Shown one piece after another: positions 1 to 9,900 of a DNA stretch of 64,000 bases. The stretch lies in NCBI RefSeq assembly GCF_028877475.1, contig NZ_CP113527.1:179501-243500 (forward strand), given 5' to 3'. The notes beneath the pieces were generated by a model. That model was not told the origin of the DNA. It was given only the letters and a program-made list of their open reading frames with translations, and did no database searches. The stretch is from Lysinibacillus irui. Its GTDB lineage: Bacteria; Bacillota; Bacilli; Bacillales_A; Planococcaceae. Numbering within the stretch: position 1 is the stretch's first letter; every line of letters starts with the position of its first letter. A program made the translations under genes and the position numbers.

Positions 1-2
1 GG

Positions 3-458
3 ACTAATTTCGCAGATGCCTTCACAGGAGCAATTGGTGGATTAATATGTATCTTTGTGCTCCTCTGGCTAACAAGCTTTACAGATGCACCTTGGTTAAT
101 GGCATCACTAGGTGGAAGCTGTGTGCTTGTATTTGTTGTCTGGAATGCCCCATTGTCGCAGCCTCGAAATATTATTGGTGGTCATTTAATTTCTGCGTTT
201 ATTGGTTTGGCCATGTATGCATTACTAGGTTCGAGCATGCTATCTATTAGTCTTGGTGTTGGGTTAACCATATTTTTTATGGCTTTTCTAGGCATTATCC
301 ATCCTCCAGCGGGTGCTAATCCTATTATTATTATTTTAGGAGGCTATGGTTGGAGCTATTTAGTAATGCCCGTATTAATTGGTGCCGTTATTATTGTAAT
401 TTTTGGGTTATTGATAAATAATTTACGAGAAAAAAGAAAATATCCACTGTTTTGGTGA
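3..458 (+). CDS. HPP family integral membrane protein, 5' end outside window
   Basis: The reading frame is open from the first bases of the window, so this is the C-terminal 151 residues of a longer protein. It is very hydrophobic, with about four membrane segments. The stretch SQPRNIIGGHLISA, followed by IHPPAGANPIII, is typical of the HPP family (the HPP motif plus PAGAN). Some HPP members are linked to nitrite transport into chloroplasts or cyanobacteria; the role in Bacillales is not established. The protein ends in a short basic cytoplasmic tail (NNLREKRKYPLFW). An intrinsic terminator follows 10 bases after the stop. The GTG at 57 is internal rather than the true start, because coding-quality sequence continues upstream of it. 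Confidence 0.8.
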   Translation, partial: TNFADAFTGAIGGLICIFVLLWLTSFTDAPWLMASLGGSCVLVFVVWNAPLSQPRNIIGGHLISAFIGLAMYALLGSSMLSISLGVGLTIFFMAFLGIIHPPAGANPIIIILGGYGWSYLVMPVLIGAVIIVIFGLLINNLREKRKYPLFW

Positions 459-468
459 TGAAAGTTTT

Positions 469-511
469 CCATCTATGAAGTGTTTTCACTTAATAGATGG
501 TTCTTTTTTTT
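469..511 (+). terminator. intrinsic terminator of the HPP gene
   Basis: Stem CCATCTAT...ATAGATGG with an inner AAGTG/CACTT extension and a TTTT loop, followed by a T-rich run (TTCTTTTTTTT). Confidence 0.8.
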
Positions 512-656
512 GTTAACGTTTTCGTTATGCATATCACTATTTTTTTAGCATATGTTAGTTAAGATTTGTTATATTGAAGAAAGAGTGTTAAAAACATGTA
601 TTTTAATGATAGGGGAAGATCTTTGTTGGTCGAATTCGATGGGAGGCTCCAATTGT

Positions 657-2132
657 ATGCTGTTGGACTGTGATGAGCAATTATTCAAGGCTTATAAACA
701 AAGAAGTGAAGAGGGTGCTGAAAATTTACTAGCAACATGGCTAGAGGCAGAGTCATATCTGCAGGAAGATCCAAAAATACTTGGAACTTCACTCTCACCC
801 CATTTATTTTTAGTTAATGAAGAAACGGCTAAAAATATTGCCTTTTCCACAGCTCGTAAATATTGGGGTCGTGTATCAACAGAAATGCAAATGTATTTTG
901 ACAAATATGGTTTAGAAGCAAAATTTGTGAATGAACGGCTCAATGCTTTTTTCTATACGCAAAAAGGAAAAGAAACTTTTTTTGACCAGCTCTTTGCACA
1001 ACATACCATAGATTTAGAACGATTAATTTGGCTAGTTTTTGGGAAAAGAATGCAAATGGAAATGCCAGTTAATGAGCTGCAGACCATAATTTTGTATAAG
1101 TTTCAAGATGATTATTTAGTGCATATGCTGTATAAACAACATGCTTCATTTTGGCATTGGCTATTTATGAAAAAAGTTTATTCACTGTTTATCCACAGAC
1201 CTTTAGAGCAATTCACATTTCTTTATGAAATAATGGGTCTTTTTGAGAATTCTGTGAGAAAAAGTTGTGAACATGTGGATAACTTTGTGAATAACTATAA
1301 AACGATACTGGATAAGTGTATAACTCATGTGGATAAGCATAATGCTAGCTGTTTGGCAAAGAAACAGTTACGTCTTTATCAAATTGTTACACATTATTGT
1401 TTATCAGAGGACGATTATGACAATGTCAAAGCGCTGATAACTTCATTCGAAGTAGAGTGGCGCTACTCCATGTACGCACTTACAGAGAAGGAAAAAGTGT
1501 TAATTGCCTATATTTTATTTCATATAGCTAATAGAGAACATCAGAGTGATAAAGTTATACATTATGGCGAGTATTTATTGGAGGACGAACGATTAAATAA
1601 TTATGCTATCGAAATTTTACTAGAATACAAGGATCTTTTACCAAATCGTAAACCCACACCACCTGCCATTATTAAAAACTATCAGCTTAATTATTTAGAG
1701 AATTTATATGCTATACTACTCGATCATTATGTAAAAATGGCGTTTTATGAGGATGGATTACTTTTATTAAAGGAGCACGTACTAGCGTCTAATAAAAAAA
1801 TTAATGCTTCATTAGTACAAAAAAACTTTAGTAGTGAACAACTGATCGCTATTGAGGCATACGTTCAACAGGACATTGCACTACATGTGAATAACTCATT
1901 ACAGCATATTGGCTTATCCGTGGAAGAATGGCGACGTAATTATCGACAACCTGAAGTGCCATACCATGTTGTAGCGCAAAGTGCCTCCTTGCATATGTTA
2001 AATATTTTAAGAGTATTATTTGTAACCGAGCAATTTGAGCTTTTTGAAAAGTTGATGGAAATTTATAAAAAATATTTGCTAATTGATGATCATTTTGAAA
2101 ACATGCGCATGTTTATTAGTGCATATGTATAA
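657..2132 (+). CDS. unrecognised 491-residue cytoplasmic helical protein
   Basis: I do not recognise this family. The ATG at 657 is preferred because GGGAGG lies 10 bases upstream; an in-frame start at 552 would add 35 residues with no good ribosome binding site. The predicted protein starts MLLDCDEQLFKAYKQRSEEG, has no signal peptide or membrane segment, and is almost entirely alpha-helical. It is rich in Tyr, Leu, His and Glu in a spacing that resembles TPR-like helical hairpins, as in the Bacillus helper proteins that contain such repeats, but no catalytic motif is visible. The gene stands alone between two terminators. Its DNA contains five perfect DnaA boxes (annotated separately), two of which encode the repeated peptide HVDN/HVDK. 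Confidence 0.6.
   Translation: MLLDCDEQLFKAYKQRSEEGAENLLATWLEAESYLQEDPKILGTSLSPHLFLVNEETAKNIAFSTARKYWGRVSTEMQMYFDKYGLEAKFVNERLNAFFYTQKGKETFFDQLFAQHTIDLERLIWLVFGKRMQMEMPVNELQTIILYKFQDDYLVHMLYKQHASFWHWLFMKKVYSLFIHRPLEQFTFLYEIMGLFENSVRKSCEHVDNFVNNYKTILDKCITHVDKHNASCLAKKQLRLYQIVTHYCLSEDDYDNVKALITSFEVEWRYSMYALTEKEKVLIAYILFHIANREHQSDKVIHYGEYLLEDERLNNYAIEILLEYKDLLPNRKPTPPAIIKNYQLNYLENLYAILLDHYVKMAFYEDGLLLLKEHVLASNKKINASLVQKNFSSEQLIAIEAYVQQDIALHVNNSLQHIGLSVEEWRRNYRQPEVPYHVVAQSASLHMLNILRVLFVTEQFELFEKLMEIYKKYLLIDDHFENMRMFISAYV
1178..1336. promoter_or_regulatory. cluster of DnaA boxes inside the 491-aa gene
   Basis: Perfect matches to the DnaA box TTATNCACA occur at 1189-1197 (+), 1274-1282 (-), 1286-1294 (-) and 1328-1336 (-). 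A one-mismatch copy lies at 1178-1186 (+). A fifth perfect box (-) lies further on at 1886-1894. Known DnaA-box clusters outside oriC titrate DnaA or regulate genes in Bacillus subtilis; function here is inferred only from the boxes. Part of the density may reflect a repeated peptide (HVDN, HVDK). Confidence 0.45.
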
Positions 2133-2144
2133 ATAATTGATAAA

Positions 2145-2199
2145 AAACCCGAGCTATAGTAGGAAACACTCATTTAGTTTTTCCTACTAGTTCGGGTTT
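2145..2199. terminator. bidirectional terminator between convergent genes
   Basis: Long stem AAACCCGA...TCGGGTTT continuing into AGTAGGAAA/TTTCCTACT. A-rich and T-rich flanks on the two sides allow it to serve both the upstream + gene and the downstream - gene. Confidence 0.75.
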
Positions 2200-2226
2200 G
2201 CTGTAGCTAATCTGCAAAGCAATTTT

Positions 2227-3420
2227 TTAGTCTAAAACGCCTTTTTCCTTTAAGGCTTTGATTTGTTCAGCACTATAACCTAAAGAAAGTAAGACCTCTT
2301 CATTATGTTCGCCTAGTTTGGCACCAACATGCTTATATTCTGGCTGTGCACCGTCAAATTTAAAGGGTGATGCTATTTGATTTTGCATCGTCCCATCACT
2401 TTTTGGAATAGCTACAATCATTTCTCTTGCCCTTAGCTGTGGATGCTCACATGCTTCTGGAAATGTTAGAACGGGTTCTACACAGCCTTCAAAATCCTCG
2501 TTAAATACCTCAAGCCATTCCTCATATGTCTTTGATAGAAATGCATCATGAACTGCCTCTTTAAAACGAATCTGCGTATAGTAGGAATCATTGAAGGTAT
2601 TATCAATCAACTCTGGAATATCAAGTGCCTCACAGAGCAATTTACGGAATTGAGGTTCTAAACTACCAACAGAGAAAAAGCGTCCATCCTTTGTTTTGTA
2701 AAAATCATAGTAACTTCCGCCATTTAATATTTCTTGCTCTGGCTGCGGCACACGACCACCTCCAATAAAGGCAGAGCCGTACATAGCATTAAGGGAGAAT
2801 ACAGCATCTGTCATACTAATATCAATGAATTGTCCTTCTCCTGTTTTTTCACGATGCAAGGCTGCAGCTAGTACACCAATAGCGGCATGCATAGTCCCAC
2901 CGGCTATATCCGCGAGTTGAACACCCATTGAAACAGGTTTTTTATCCTTATGGCGTGAATAGTCAAGTAATCCTGCTAATGATAGATAGTTATTATCGTG
3001 TCCAGGCCGGTTGCTATAAGGTCCTGTTTGACCATAGCCTGTAATTGCACAATAAATAACTTGAGGATTTATTTCTTTAAGTGCCTCATAGCCAATGCCA
3101 AGCCTTTGCATGACACCAGGTCGAAACCCCTCGATAATAACGTCGTATTCTTGAACAAGTGTTCTAACAATGTCTATAGCCTCTGGTGATTTTAGGTTTA
3201 ATGTAAGTGACTTTTTAGATCGATTTAAATGTTGGTGAATATATGCCTCGTGATCATCATCATAGGGTGGCATAATCCTAGTTAAATCAACACGCTTTGA
3301 TGATTCAACATGGATCACATCTGCCCCTAAATCAGCAAATATCATTGTTGCCATTGGTCCTGGTAGTAATGCAGAAAAATCGAGAATTTTTAACCCCTTT
3401 AAAATGCCCAAATCTTCCAA
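2227..3420 (-). CDS. CaiB/BaiF (family III) CoA-transferase or alpha-methylacyl-CoA racemase-like enzyme
   Basis: 397 residues, normal length for family III CoA transferases and alpha-methylacyl-CoA racemases. The N-terminus carries the family signature LKILDFSALLPGPMATMIFA followed by DLGADVIHVE. The residues expected in the racemase active site can be seen: His in GHDNNYLSLAG, Asp in QLADIAGG, and Glu in SLEPQFRKLL. This favours the racemase branch over formyl- or oxalyl-CoA transferases, but the substrate cannot be read from the sequence. The start is the TTG at 3420: no other start lies upstream before an in-frame stop, and AAAGGGG abuts the start with almost no spacing, so translation may be weak. 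The gene is isolated, with no acyl-CoA metabolism neighbours. Confidence 0.8.
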   Translation of the reverse strand: MEDLGILKGLKILDFSALLPGPMATMIFADLGADVIHVESSKRVDLTRIMPPYDDDHEAYIHQHLNRSKKSLTLNLKSPEAIDIVRTLVQEYDVIIEGFRPGVMQRLGIGYEALKEINPQVIYCAITGYGQTGPYSNRPGHDNNYLSLAGLLDYSRHKDKKPVSMGVQLADIAGGTMHAAIGVLAAALHREKTGEGQFIDISMTDAVFSLNAMYGSAFIGGGRVPQPEQEILNGGSYYDFYKTKDGRFFSVGSLEPQFRKLLCEALDIPELIDNTFNDSYYTQIRFKEAVHDAFLSKTYEEWLEVFNEDFEGCVEPVLTFPEACEHPQLRAREMIVAIPKSDGTMQNQIASPFKFDGAQPEYKHVGAKLGEHNEEVLLSLGYSAEQIKALKEKGVLD

Positions 3421-3868
3421 CCCCTTTTTGTGTAGGCTACACGACCATCCCTATGATGGCAGCGCAGCGCTTTTCTCATAATCCCCATTGTGTGAAAAGC
3501 GACATAACATCCTGTATTAATACAGTTTATTTTATTTTAATGAGTATTATAACAGAATATATATTAAATTGCCTATGCTATTTTTAATTATAAAATAAAC
3601 CTTACGAATTTTATATGTCAGAATAACAATAAAAATAGGAAAATTTAGAATTTAGATCCTTTAGCAATTTTCAGTTATTGAATGTTGAATTTCAGATAAT
3701 TCAGTTAACTTTAGTTTGAATAAAATGAAAGTTTTCTAGATGTCCATATGATTCGGACCTCTTTATTGATACAATCTATGTTCTAGTGTACAAAGGACAG
3801 AATTAAACCGATATAATAGGCTCAAATATTGTTATAAATAAAAAACTAATATACATAGGTGGAAGGTA
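3421..3868. other. 448-bp AT-rich intergenic region between divergent genes
   Basis: No coding frame or RNA family is recognisable. It must hold the promoters for the CoA-transferase-like gene (-) and the diguanylate cyclase (+). A TATAAT hexamer at 3812-3817 lies 51 bases before the cyclase start and is the best -10 candidate; no good -35 hexamer is seen at 17 bp. Confidence 0.5.
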
Positions 3869-5431
3869 ATGAAAACATATCAGTTAAAATTAAAGCATTT
3901 AATTATGGGTGTAGCGATGGCAGCATTCTTCTTTACAAGCATTGGCAGTGTTTGGAGCGGATACAGAATGAATGTTGATTCGATAAAGGAAAATACACTT
4001 GAGACAAATCGAGTGTATGCGCAAAAACTGGCATCAACGGCAGATGGCTATCTTGATGAAGCCTTTCAACTTTTGGGTTATAGTGCAAATCAAGTAAGTA
4101 CAAATATGAATGATGAGCATGCGCTAAACCAGGAAACAGAGCGTCTAAGATTGCAAAATCAAATGTTCAATTCTGTAGTCATAACAAATGCAAAAGGTCT
4201 TGTCTTATCTGTATCTCCGCCATCAGTTGAAATTAAAGGGGAGGTTTTAACATCTATTGGGGCAAAGGAGGCGTTATCCAAAAAGAAACCATTCATCTCT
4301 AAACCATATGAGGCGATGACAGGACGTCTTATTATTTTTATATCTCATCCTATTTTCTCAGAGTCCAACGAGTATTTAGGGATGGTGGCGGGGACTATTT
4401 ACTTAAAGGAACCTAATGTCTTTCAAACGTTACTTGGAGAACATTATAGTAAGGATGGCTCCTACGTCTATGTAGTAGATTCTGATGGACGCGTAATCTA
4501 TCATCAGGACCCAAGCCGTATTAATGATGTCGTAACAAAAAACAAAGTGGTTCAAGCTGTGATGTCAGGCAAAAGTGGGATTCAATTAGTCGAGAATACA
4601 AAAGGAGTAAAAATGCTAGCTGGCTATAGTGCAGTCCCTTCAACAGGTTGGGGAGTTGTTGCTCAAAAACCTTTAGAAGTAGCATTAGCCCCTTCATTTG
4701 ATCGTGTACAGGAGGTCATTATAAAATCTGTACCGCTTATGGCTGTTTCAATTATTATCGTCCTTTGGGCTGCAGCACGGATAGCCAATCCGTTACAGCA
4801 ATTAGCTATTTTAACAGAGGAAAGTCTCGATAAGAAGGATGTAGAGGGGTTAAAGTCGGTTAGTGGCTGGTATTTTGAAGCTTATTCTTTGAAGAATGTG
4901 TTGATTCGGAGTTTATCATTTTTACATGGACAAGTCACATTTTTCAAGGACCAATCAACCGTCGATCCACTAACGGGTGTTACGAATCGACGTACAATGG
5001 ACTCCGTACTTGCAGAATGGTCTGCAAGTAATGTACCTCATGCGTTTATTCTGTTAGATTTAGATCACTTTAAAAGTGTCAATGATACATATGGTCATGC
5101 CGTTGGGGATAAAGTATTACAATTTTTAGCGAGACACATGGAGTCTGTAGCACGTGAAGGCGATATTTGTTGTCGCTATGGTGGCGAGGAATTTGTTATG
5201 CTACTGCCGAAAACTACGGCAGATGAAGCGACACAGGTAGCAGAGCAATTACGTGAAATTTTATCCACTACAGAAAGCCCCTGTGGTAAACCAGTAACGT
5301 TATCAGCAGGAATTGCTGTGTTTCCAGAGATGGCCGATTCTACAGAGGCATTAATTGAAGCGGCAGATAGTGCATTATATCGAGCAAAACAAGCAGGGCG
5401 CAATCAAGTAAAAATTGCTGAGAAAATTTGA
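3869..5431 (+). CDS. membrane-anchored diguanylate cyclase (Cache-GGDEF)
   Basis: 520 residues. A membrane segment near residues 9-31 is followed by an extracellular double-Cache-like sensor (about 40-280, with YVYVVDSDGRVIYHQDP) and a second membrane segment around 288-307. A GGDEF domain spans about 355-520. The active-site signature reads GGEEF (about 438-442) within RYGGEEFVMLLP, and the upstream REGD fits the RxxD product-inhibition site, so the enzyme should make c-di-GMP from two GTP and be feedback-inhibited. No EAL domain is present. AGGTGGAAGG just before the ATG is the ribosome binding site. The gene is monocistronic; the signal sensed by the Cache domain is unknown. Confidence 0.9.
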   Translation: MKTYQLKLKHLIMGVAMAAFFFTSIGSVWSGYRMNVDSIKENTLETNRVYAQKLASTADGYLDEAFQLLGYSANQVSTNMNDEHALNQETERLRLQNQMFNSVVITNAKGLVLSVSPPSVEIKGEVLTSIGAKEALSKKKPFISKPYEAMTGRLIIFISHPIFSESNEYLGMVAGTIYLKEPNVFQTLLGEHYSKDGSYVYVVDSDGRVIYHQDPSRINDVVTKNKVVQAVMSGKSGIQLVENTKGVKMLAGYSAVPSTGWGVVAQKPLEVALAPSFDRVQEVIIKSVPLMAVSIIIVLWAAARIANPLQQLAILTEESLDKKDVEGLKSVSGWYFEAYSLKNVLIRSLSFLHGQVTFFKDQSTVDPLTGVTNRRTMDSVLAEWSASNVPHAFILLDLDHFKSVNDTYGHAVGDKVLQFLARHMESVAREGDICCRYGGEEFVMLLPKTTADEATQVAEQLREILSTTESPCGKPVTLSAGIAVFPEMADSTEALIEAADSALYRAKQAGRNQVKIAEKI

Positions 5432-5777
5432 ATAAAAAACTTATAACAAATGGGCTTACATCTCTAATTTTTGGGGTAATTGATTAATGCAAACATCATT
5501 TGGGCAAGCTATTCTTAAGTCATCCGCCAAATGACTTCTCAACCATGTTCAAATGATATGTAACTCGGGTCACATCTCTCGATCGACTTGACAAGACGTA
5601 AGGTTATCCCCCTTTCCCTTATGACACCCAAGTACGACTAGATGTATGCCTATATATCGTGAAAGCCAAGAGAGCACCGATGCTCCTTGGCTTTTTTATG
5701 TTTTCGTCAATGTTGCTTGCCGGAATGGGTGCATTGATCACAAATGGTGTTAATCTGCTCTGAGAGTGTGTGGAGGT
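5432..5777. other. gene-free stretch with two hairpins, possible small RNA
   Basis: No coding frame is seen between the cyclase stop and the repeat array. One hairpin (AAGTCAT...ATGACTT, about 5517-5536) and a strong terminator (5665-5697) lie here, so a transcript of up to about 250 nt could end at the terminator. I do not recognise an RNA family. Confidence 0.35.
5665..5697 (+). terminator. intrinsic terminator with no gene directly upstream
   Basis: GCCAAGAGAGCA, a short loop, then TGCTCCTTGGC followed by TTTTTT. It lies more than 230 bases after the cyclase stop, so it may end a separate small transcript or a long cyclase 3' UTR. Confidence 0.75.
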
Positions 5778-6740
5778 GATCCAAACGAGTCAGGAACCGC
5801 TCAAAGGAAACAAGGAAGTGATCCAAATAAAGCAGCTCCCGCTCATAAGTCGTTTGAAGGTGATCATAAAAGGGAAGCCCCGCTCATAAGTCGTGAGAAG
5901 GTGATCATAAAAGGGATGTCTCCGCTCATAAGTCGTGAGAAGGTGATCATAAAAGGGAAGCCCCCGCTCTAAAGTGGAAAGAAGGTGATCATAAAAGGGA
6001 TGTCTCCGCTCATAAGTCGTGAGAAGGTGATCATAAAAGGGAAGCCCCCGCTCCAAAGCGGAGAGAAGGTGATCATAAAAGGGAAGCCCCCGCTCCAAAA
6101 AGGTGAGAAAGTGATCATAAAAGGGATGTCTCCGCTCCAAAGTGGAGAGAAGGTGATCATAAAAGGGAAGCCCCCGCTCCAAAAGGACGTGAAGGTGATC
6201 ATAAAAGGTATGCCTCCGCTCCAAAGTGGAGAGAAGGTGATCATAAAAGGTATGCCCCCGCTCTAAAGCGGAGAGAAAGTGATCATAAAATGGGAATCCC
6301 CGCTCATAAGTCGTGAGAAGGTGATCTTAGAAGGGATACCTCCGCTCCAAAGTGAAAAGAAGGTGATCATAAAAGGGATGCCGCCGCTCCAAAAAGGTGA
6401 GAAGGAGATCATAGAATGGATGCCCTCGCTCTAAAGTGGAAAGAAGGTGATCATAAAAGGTATGCCTCCGCTCCAAAGTGGAGAAGGAGATCATAAAATG
6501 GATGCTCCCGCTCCAAAGTGGAGAGAAGGAGATCATAAAATGGATGCCCCCGCTCCAAAGTGTAAAGAAGGTGATCGTAAAATGGATGCCGCCGCTCCAA
6601 AAAGGTGAGAAAGTGATCATAAAAGGTATGCCTCCGCTCCAAAGTAGAGAGCAGGTGATCCTATAAAGGGAGAATCCGCTCAAAGGAAACGAGAAAATGA
6701 TCCAAACAAACCTCCCCTCCTTTGAAAAGGTGAGAAGCTT
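5778..6740. repeat. array of 23 tandem 42-bp repeats, GATC-phased
   Basis: A GATC tetramer recurs at 5778, 5820, 5862, 5903, 5945, 5987, 6029, 6071, 6113, 6155, 6197, 6239, 6281, 6323, 6365, 6407, 6449, 6489, 6531, 6573, 6615, 6657 and 6699. Every step is 42 bp except one of 41 and one of 40. Most units begin GATCATAAAAGGG, have a G+C-rich centre containing CGCTC, and end GAGAAGGT. The centre forms short inverted repeats whose arms change together: CTCA/TGAG in some units, CTCC/GGAG in others. The first two and last two units share a divergent form (GATCCAAA, or CGCTCAAAGGAAAC). Because 42 is a multiple of three, long frames exist on both strands, but the 41- and 40-bp units and internal stops break them, so the array is treated as non-coding. 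Confidence 0.9.
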
Positions 6741-6939
6741 AACAGAAGCGTAAGACTCCCCCGAAAAGTAACATGAAATCGAAAAGAGAACCCCTTCAAA
6801 AACTCATATGATTATGAAGAAATTTACCTAACTATTTTCGATTTATCTATGAAGGTTCACTAGCTTTTGGTCGATATAAAGAGTATGAGGAAAATGATAG
6901 TTGTACGTATCAAAATACATAAGTGAAAGGAAGAGTGGA

Positions 6940-9900
6940 ATGGATAAATCTAAAATCCAAAAAGTAAATAAAGCCTTGATTGCAACAGTATTTGCTTCAA
7001 GTGGGATTGCTGTTGTAGTGCCTTCACCACAAAAAGCGGCAGCGGCTACTTCTCCCTTTACGGATATTAACCAATACTCGGATAATTATAATGAAATATT
7101 AAAAGCTTATTCTCAAGGTATAATGAGCGGTTTTTCGGATAACACTTTCCGCCCAAATGTAAGTGTAACTCGTGGAGAGGCAGCGAAAATGCTGGCTACA
7201 GCGTTAAAATTGGATACGAAAAATATCCAAGATCCTTACTATAAGGATGTACCGAAGGGCAATCAGTATTATAAATATGTAGCGGCATTACAAAATGCTG
7301 GCATTATGTCTGGTTATTCAAATGGCACATTTATGCCAAATGAAGTGCTTACTAGAGGCGAATTAGCCAAAATGGTTGTAGTTGGATTCCATCTAGAGGT
7401 TTCTCCTACATACAATAATATTTTCAAAGATGTGAATAGCCAAACAAGCAATGCTATCTATATTCAAACTTTAATCGATTTGAATATTACGAAAGGCACA
7501 ACGCCTGTTACATTTTCTCCATTTGATCCTGTAACGCGCGGACAGTTTGCTTCATTTGTTGTAGGTTCACAAGAGAAGAAGAATAATGAAACATCATACA
7601 AAATTACAAATGTTGATGATGACGCTGTTTACATAAATGGGAAATCTTATTCGATTCCGGAAAGTTTATCCCATATCTTTAATGACTATAATGCACCTGT
7701 ATTAAAAGGTGCCTTTATTGAGGGGGATCTTTCGGGGAAAAGTATTCGCTCCATCTCAAAATTAACGATTAATGCAAGTGGTACAAGTTCAAGCTTCCTT
7801 GATTTCGATGGTGATTATGGATCATTAGGCGCAACGATTGTTGTAAATGGTAATTATATTGAGTTCTCAAATATGACGATGACAGGAACAATGTTTGTCA
7901 ACGAAACCGTTCGTCCACCGTTGCATTTAGGGGCTACACACAATCAGCCATTAGCTCTTGGACGCGTGGCAAGCAACAATATCTCATTTATTAATTGGTC
8001 AAATCCAGATAATAACAAAGGTGAAGATTCGCCAAATAACAATTCAAATGATCTTCAAAATTGGACAAACCCAAAACCTGATAAAGATAAGCCATTCGTC
8101 AACTGGTCTAAAGAAAAGCAGGAAATGAAAAACGTTGAAAAGCATCTTGAATTCTATAACAGTAGCGTTTCTCGATTAGTTGTATCGCAAACAGGTACAA
8201 AGATTGAAACGAATACAAAACTCCCTCGTGTAGACATCATTGGAAATGTACGAGAGTTTGAAATTCAAGGTGATATCGGCACGTTAAATCTGAATACAGA
8301 AACGAAGCTTACAATCTACGGTTCAGGAAATATAGATTGGATTAATTACAATAGCTACACAGATCTTGAGCTATATATTGATGGTCGTATCGGCACATTA
8401 TTTGTAGATAACTCATATGGAAAAATTGATATTGGCGACTATACGTATATCGATAAAGTCATCTTACCTAAAGATGGATCACCAAATAATATCTTCGATG
8501 ATTTCCTGGATGATAAAGATAATATCGGCAATATTACTGATCCAGATGGTAAACCAATTGATAAAGACGAAAACGAGAATCAGGTTCCAGATGATAAAAC
8601 AAAACCGATTGTTAGTATAACGAATGTCAAAGTACTAAGTGGTAGCGAGATTCAAGCAGACTTCACATCAGATGAGGTTGGTACGTACTACTATATTGTG
8701 CGTGAAAAAGGTGAAGAGGCACCAAATAAAAGTGAAATGGTCAACCGACTCTCCAATAAGAACGTGGCACATGGTACGGGGGCAGCTATCAAAGGAACAA
8801 ATTCTATCAAGGTTTCTAATTTAGGTGAGAAAAAAGAATATGTCATCTACATTATGGTCGTGGACGGTTCAAAAAATGCTTCGGATACCGTGTCACAATC
8901 GTTCCAAATGAAAGATGGAACTCCTCCAGTAGTCAAATCCCTACAAGTTACTCCTTTACATGGAGGCACTCGAGCTGAATTTACTTTTGCAGCTAGTGAA
9001 CCAGGAGATTATTACTACTATGTACGTAAGAAAACAACAGCAGCAGATCCAACTACAGCAGATATCGTTGCTAACCCAACTGGAAAAGGAGTAGCAAAAG
9101 CTGGTGAACTTGGCATAAAAGAAATGTTAACAGACTTAGAGGCTGAGACTGAGTATCAGCTTTACGTTGTTATGAAGGATAATTCAGGTAACTACTCCGT
9201 AGATCCTGCTGTAGCTAAGGAATTTAAAACAGGTGAGCTTGATAATATTCCACCATATGTTGTTGGTGGAGAATTAGTCTTACTTGATGAAATCAAAAAT
9301 GAATTTTATATAACAGTAAGTGAAGAACTGGATCCTATTTCTGCAGAAAAAGTAGAGAATTATGATCTTTCTGGCACAGGTATAGTAAACCAAGGAGCAC
9401 AACAACCGATACATCCCACAAAGGTTGTCTATAATAAAGCTCAGAAAAGACTTATTTTCACTATTCCATCACTTACAGGCTTTGTTAATGGGGATAACCT
9501 AGTTGTTACTATTTCACCGAATGTCAAAGATTTAGCTGATATTGAATTTGAAAATATAAAAAATATCCCAAATAATACCGTTCCACGAAATACAGCTGAG
9601 TACATTCATAATGATATGGAATTACCGGTTCTCACAATTATAGGGGAGCCAGTAATAAATAATACAAAGGATCAAACACTTCTAGAGTTTAATGCTTCAA
9701 AAGCGGGGACGTATCATTATTTAATTATGGAGTCAGATTTAACTCTAACGCGTGATGATCGTTTACGTTTAATTGAGGCAGTTCAATTAAATGAGACAAC
9801 ATTTAAAGTTGGAACACAGGATGTGGCAATTATAGGTAGTGGTGGAAATAAACCAGCACAATTAGGGAAGCAGAAAGTAACAATCCCTTTACCAAATACA

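Noticed and set aside
3640..3720. TTCAG repeats upstream of the diguanylate cyclase as a copy of the TGTTCAG promoter
   Set aside because: The spacing is 10 bp, the TG is missing and no GTAAGCTA-like block follows.
5766..6683. Open frames on both strands of the 42-bp array encoding 14-residue repeats
   Set aside because: They exist because 42 is a multiple of three. Units of 41 and 40 bp and internal stops break them, and no ribosome binding site or signal sequence fits.
5778..6740. CRISPR array
   Set aside because: The repeat covers the whole 42-bp unit with no unique spacers, and no cas genes are nearby.
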